Shown piece after piece: positions 39,601-45,600 of a DNA stretch of 64,000 bases (its first letter is position 1; the number at the start of each line of letters is the position of its first letter). The translations under genes were made by a program, and so were the position numbers. The stretch is from contig RSEF01000005.1 of the NCBI GenBank assembly GCA_003993805.1, positions 16,982,444-17,046,443 of the forward strand, given 5' to 3'. The notes beneath the pieces were generated by a model that saw only the letters and a list, made by a program, of their open reading frames with translations, ran no database searches and had not been told where the DNA came from. This DNA is from Himantopus leucocephalus (taxonomy: Eukaryota > Chordata > Aves > Charadriiformes > Recurvirostridae).

Positions 39601-42600
39601 TATCACAACCCACTTTAACTAGAAACCTTACCAACACCCAACCATTACTAATATCCATTACAGAGAGTGAGGGAACCCAAGCAACCACTCTGCACCACCA
39701 AGTCCAAGTAGGTGAGCAAGAGGCAGCTGAGAGATTGCCTTGGCCTAAGACTACGCTTCACTTACCCCAGCCCTCCTAGAGGATGTTCTTGCCCAATCTG
39801 GAACACCTTGGAGGGGAGACATGCACATCCAGAGAGGTTTTTCTTCCCCCAGTGGTTCCAGGAAGAGGCAGGGGGTGCTGAATTGTCAGAGAGCACACTG
39901 CAGGCCCAGTTCTTGCCCCGTATTCTTTGAGAGGGAATCATTAGCCCATTTCGCCCTCTTGCCCAGTAAGACTCAGTGGGGTCCAGTCCTGCCTTTCTTG
40001 CCCCAACCCATACCCTGGGGCTTCTGCCTGGGAATTGCTCACCTCCTTTGCCTTCCCCTCTTGCCCTGCCACCCTCAATCAACCTGTGCTTTTGTCTCTG
40101 CAGTTGTCACCCACAGAAGACCGACGAAGCCACAGGTTGTGGAGCATGTGGTCACACAGAAGACCACCCCTGCCACGTCCACCAGCAGCACCTCTGTCCT
40201 GGGAGAGGCGAGCCCTGCCAGCAGTCCAGAAGTTCCACTGACAAGGATGTCTCCAAGCCCCAGCTCTTTACCTACCACCTCAGCCTTATCTGCTTCTTCC
40301 CCCTCCTCTACTGTGTCCTCGACACAGTTGAGACCATCACATCCTGGTAAGGCTCCCTCCTGCCCTTCCTGGTCCTCTGCCTGCTCCTTCCAGCTCCCAC
40401 CATTCTCTCCTAAGCAGCATGTCCCGCACAGGCTTCAGTTTTGGTATTCATTCTCAATTCCCACTGCCCTTGCCCTACCTGGGATCCAGGCAGGTCCTGG
40501 GACATGACCCTGCATGTGAGCCTGACTGCATCCCCCTCCCTTGCCACTTCAGGGGTTTGGCTCTGGGGCACAGACCTTTATTAGGGTACAGACATCTGTG
40601 ACTTCCTGCACCACAGCTAGCAATCAGAAACAAGCTAACACACACTCCCTCCCTTTTCAGTGGTGCCTTGAAGACGCACAGTGCAGGGAACAGAAGGCAG
40701 TGAAACTGGAAACTTTTCTCTAGGTTACACCTCAGGACAGTATGGGGTGAGAGAAAGAACACAAGGCATGCTTTCCATCCAATGGATGCCCAGACCCTGG
40801 CACATCCATTACAATTGTGGTCAACAAATGCCACCTCCTTGGTCAATGCTGACCCTGGGTGCAAAAGAGTCACCAGTGGAGGGTGGGAAAGAAGGTGTAC
40901 ACTCAAATCCAGGCTAAAGTTTTCCCACTAAGACCCATTGGGCTCGACATGCCTGGGTTGTCTTGGCATTGAACAAGAAAGGCTCCTCTGAGGAGATGCC
41001 ACAACATGCTTTGCCTAGAATCCTTCCCAAGACTCAACCATTCTTTTCTCTCATCCCTTTCTTTGTAGCAAGGGAGCCAACCAGAGCTAAGACTCCAACT
41101 AGTAAAGTAGTAACAGGTGAGTGCTCTGGTCAGGAGAGAGCTAAGAGTCATCTATGGCCTATGCCTGTCCCTTCCATAGCCTCGGCTCTCCCATGGATCA
41201 TTTCCAGCACAATCTGCAGCAGGCAAATGGTAGACTGCCTGCAAACCAGTGGAATGGAAAGCGAAAGTAGCAGTACCTCTTCCCCTCTCAAGATCTCCAG
41301 GAGGAAGGAGACGCAGACAAATTGCTAGTGGACATCTTTCAAAACCATCACCAGCCGGCAATTCTCAGATGCAGCAGGACGGGATGGGACACACTGGGGG
41401 TCATGGCCCCAATCATTCATCTTTAAAACAACCAGATTTACTGAGACATGGTCCTGCATACTTTATCAATATACATATAAAAGACCTCCTAACCCCAGCA
41501 CTGCACAGATGAATTACATTTCCATCTTACCCAGTTACCCTCAACTGACCTGTCCTTTCCTCCCAACAGCCCTCACCCACAAAAAGACAACCGTGCCNNN
41601 NNNNNNNNNNNNNNNNNNNNNNNNNNNNNNNNNNNNNNNNNNNNNNNNNNNNNNNNNNNNNNNNNNNNNNNNNNNNNNNNNNNNNNNNNNNNNNNNNCTC
41701 AGCACTCGGCTGCCACCTGTCACCCCGTCTGCATTCTCTTCTGCTTTTATCCCAACTGCCAGCCCAGTGCCTATGCCCCTCAGTACTTCTACATTTAGGT
41801 CTGCTGAGAGTACTACGTATTTTTCCTCCCAAAACACCACTTTTACTCCACACGGCAAAACATCTTCATTAGTAATTCCTACCAGTATCTCTGCCAAGTC
41901 CACTCAAGTTTTGATCCCAACTGTTTTATCTACAACAATTACTGTTGCTCCCATTGTTATTACTAGTGCTTCTACAGAGTCCGTTGAACGGACTTCTTTC
42001 CAAACAACAACATTAACCACTTCCCGCACTACATCATCTCCTTCTTTCACCTCTAGACTTTCAACATCCTCGTCTTCTGCTGTACCATTAACAGTGCCAC
42101 AAGGTAAAGTGTATTCATATCATTTCCTATACCATGCTTTTGTTTTTAGCACGTCTGTTCTTTCATGCATGTATGAATTCTTACATTACATATTCTTTGG
42201 CTAGGATAGTATTTGTATGCATTGGCTCCATCTTTTCTATTTGTCATTTCTGCAACTATTTCTTGTAGAGTAGTTGTCTGAAGTCTTTGATTTCATAACA
42301 ACAGATTCCCTGCTATATACTGATGTAAAGATTCAAAAGCGCGGGTTAAGGAGGCTGATGGGATGCATATCAGGAGAGTCTAAAAATCGTTTATTTTTTA
42401 ATCTTAAAATCCTAGTTAAGCAGCGTAAGAAAGACACCTTTTACTTGGACAGACTATCTCTTGATGTACCCTGAAGTCCTTGCTAGCACTCATACTGTTT
42501 CTGCACATGAGCTGTTTTTGGTATCTTTCCTGCAGGATACTATTTTCTCAGTTCTCAAGGCACAGTGATGTTTTTTGGCCTCTGTGCACAATTAAAATCT

Positions 42601-45600
42601 AATATGTTTTGACTCAAGGAATACCACATTCTACAATTTCTGCACAATATCTTGTAAAGGGACGCACACAAAGTAACATCCTCTCTACTCTAGTATTTCT
42701 GGTATAGGAGTCAGGAACTCTGGTGTGGATGCACGAGAGATACCTATAAATTTTTAACTGTATTCTGTATAGGTAGCAGAGTTCTAGTTTCTAGTCTTAT
42801 TTAGAAACAGTGAGGCAGAGAGACTTTATCCAATGCTTCCTAGGATATGGATTAACCCTTCTAAGAATAAACCAGAATGACATATGCACTGTTCAATCTA
42901 TGAATGGAAGGTGGATTTCCTGTGTGGTTCTTTTTTGTATGTTTGTTTCTTTTAACCACTGTTTGAGGACCCAGAAAAGAGTTAACACCTCAATTTCAGC
43001 TACTTTCTTATTGCCTTCTCCCACTGTCATATACCACTTTCACTGTTTGTTCTCCTTTTCCGTGTTTTGAATTCCTAAAGAAAGTGGAATCTCACCTCCA
43101 ACAAGTTACAGACTTCACATTATGAGGAATAGGTGACATCATAATAGGCCTGCCCTTTTCTACCCTGCTTAATAATGAGGTTATCAGTATTTACATCTTT
43201 TTAGCTTTGAAGCACGTGTTCAAAATTTTTTCACAGACCTATTCCCTTAGTTGTTGCGAACCTTCACACAAAGTCCTCCATTCCATTGTTGCAATCAGGT
43301 CAACTGAACCAGAAATTTATCTCTAACAGCAACAAAAATGAACAAAGTGGAACACCATGCTCAAGCCATCCAAGACATCACCAGAGTCTTACTCCAGAAG
43401 ACTGATTCACACAAATTGTCCCAAATAGTCACCTAACGAAACTGTACTTGTGTTTAACTACTACTCTCAAACAGTGATGTGAGAATCAATGTATAATAGT
43501 GGATATATATAGTCACCTGTAGCAGAACCTTTCATCTGTTTTCACTGTTAACCTTGTCAGCAAAGCGCAGCTTGTACAGGTCAGTCAGCTCAGCCCCAAG
43601 GCATGGCAGAATTATCTATCTGCAGAGCAAGTGATTAAATGCACAGTCTGTCCTTCCTCCTGCTGTTACACAAGTAATGCAGTACCAAAGAGGCTGCTTT
43701 CAGGTTTTTTTAGCAGAAAGGAGGCTCAAATTGACTGACTGCACAAGCATTGGGAAATGACAGTTTAACCCAAGGAGATGGGATTCTTTCTACTGCCCCA
43801 TTCCCTTTGACCTTGCTTTCCCCACATCCTCATACTTTTCACCTTACAGAATGGGAATCCCAGTAGGACTTCTCATAAGCAGAAGGATTTTCCCCAGTAT
43901 AAATAGGTTTTTCATGCCTGCTTTAGGTTTTGTTCACATTCTTTTTCTAAGAGAAGTGCTTCAGAACAGTATCTTCCCAACCATACTATTACTAGGTCTG
44001 TTCCTTGCAGTTAACAGACAGTACCTCCCAGTATTTATTTCAGGAGTTTAGAAAGTTGCTAACACAACGCATTTCTCTGCACATTTTTCAGCCCTAAACT
44101 GAGCAAGTCTGGTACTTTTCAGTCTTGCAGAATATTAACAATACCTTTCAGTCCAGAAAGAAAAGTTAAATACTGGCCTACTTCCTAGCTCTTAATTTAT
44201 GAGATGGAGGTATAGTACCTTAGTCTAGCGCCCAGTTGCCTTATTTTCCAATTACAAATCACGACAGTATTAACTGAGCCTTCCCCACAACAATGTTCAG
44301 ATTTCATTCATAACCCTTCTTCAAGCAGGGAACCTGAATATGCTCAAACGTGCATTGTACAGAAGCAGCGCAAGAGGTGCCTAAGTTCCCTTCATAGTAT
44401 TCATCATCTTTGTTCTCGTCAATATAAACTTCACACACAATCTTCAAACTCGTTGGAAAACCTGTGTTTTCAGTCAGCTTTTTGCTTCATGAAGTGCTTA
44501 GTGTCTTGCTTCAAGCCAGGAGAAAATGCAAGATCAATACATGTCATCATTACCTCCTATGTAGCATTACACATTCTATCTAGCAAGGAAAGACAGACTT
44601 TGGGCAGGCATTTAAGTTGTGAACTTCTGGCTGCCTATAAATAAATAAATCTTTAAAATGAGTAAATTAAACATTTTTCAAATAAGTAAAATTTATTACA
44701 AATTCTGTGAACCAGAAATAATTCCACCAGAATTAGCCAGCTGGTTGTTTTATTTGCATCTTCGTGTTCTCATCAGTGGATTAGAGATTTTTCCTCCTGG
44801 ACTGAATTTGCACTATATTCTCAACAGGAATTTTTTTGCTTATTTGTAACTCCAGTGACTTGCATCTTCTTAGTTGTCCTCCAGGGTAACTATCTTCAAT
44901 ACCTAGTTTAAAACCTTCTCTTGCTGTGTTACTCACCTGTAACTTGTTAATTGTCTCCTGCAATAGGAATGGTTTTCCACGAAATAGAGTATGGAGGCTT
45001 TTGGCATCCAGCAAAGGTCACTCAAGAAGACTAAGGCAGATTTCTGCTATAATTTTTTCTTTTTACGTTTGACAGAGCGTTGTAGACAACTCGAATATGA
45101 AGAAAAAATAACTTACAAAGGCTGTTCTACAAATGTCACTTTAAGCAGATGTGAAGGATCATGTTCATCTTCAACAAAGTAAGGATAGTTGAGAGATTGT
45201 ATAGTACTAAAGTTGTTTCTTTCTTTTATTTGGCCATCTGTAAGTAGTGATATTTGTTAACTACCACTCCTTTATAATTCAGGGAGAAAAATGTGGTTGG
45301 CATCTGCCCAGCAGTACAATGTTGCAGTATAAGCCAGCTAACTAGAAACAATGCTAATAAAGTCATTTAATAGGTAGGGATTTAAAATTTAAACAAGGAA
45401 TGTTGTCTCACTTCTTTAATTTTTTTTAAGAAAACCTATACATCAATGCTGCAGTTTTGGGGGGCTTTTTTTGTTTGGTTTTCAAAGATGGAAAAGGTCA
45501 GTTAGACTACAAATACTGGTTTTCAAATAGCCAAGACAGCAAAATAAGGTGAGATAAATTTCTAAATAGATAACATCATTTCAGTTGTCTCATAATATTC

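Noticed and set aside
39821..40507. 228-codon open frame in the mucin region
   Set aside because: It runs through intron sequence on both sides of exon 32. Only 40104-40346 has splice sites and the right phase; the rest is stop-poor because of high GC.
42810..43070. 86-codon open frame in MUC6 intron 34 considered as an extra mucin exon
   Set aside because: Not enriched for Ser/Thr/Pro and no phase 1-1 splice pair; translation looks random.
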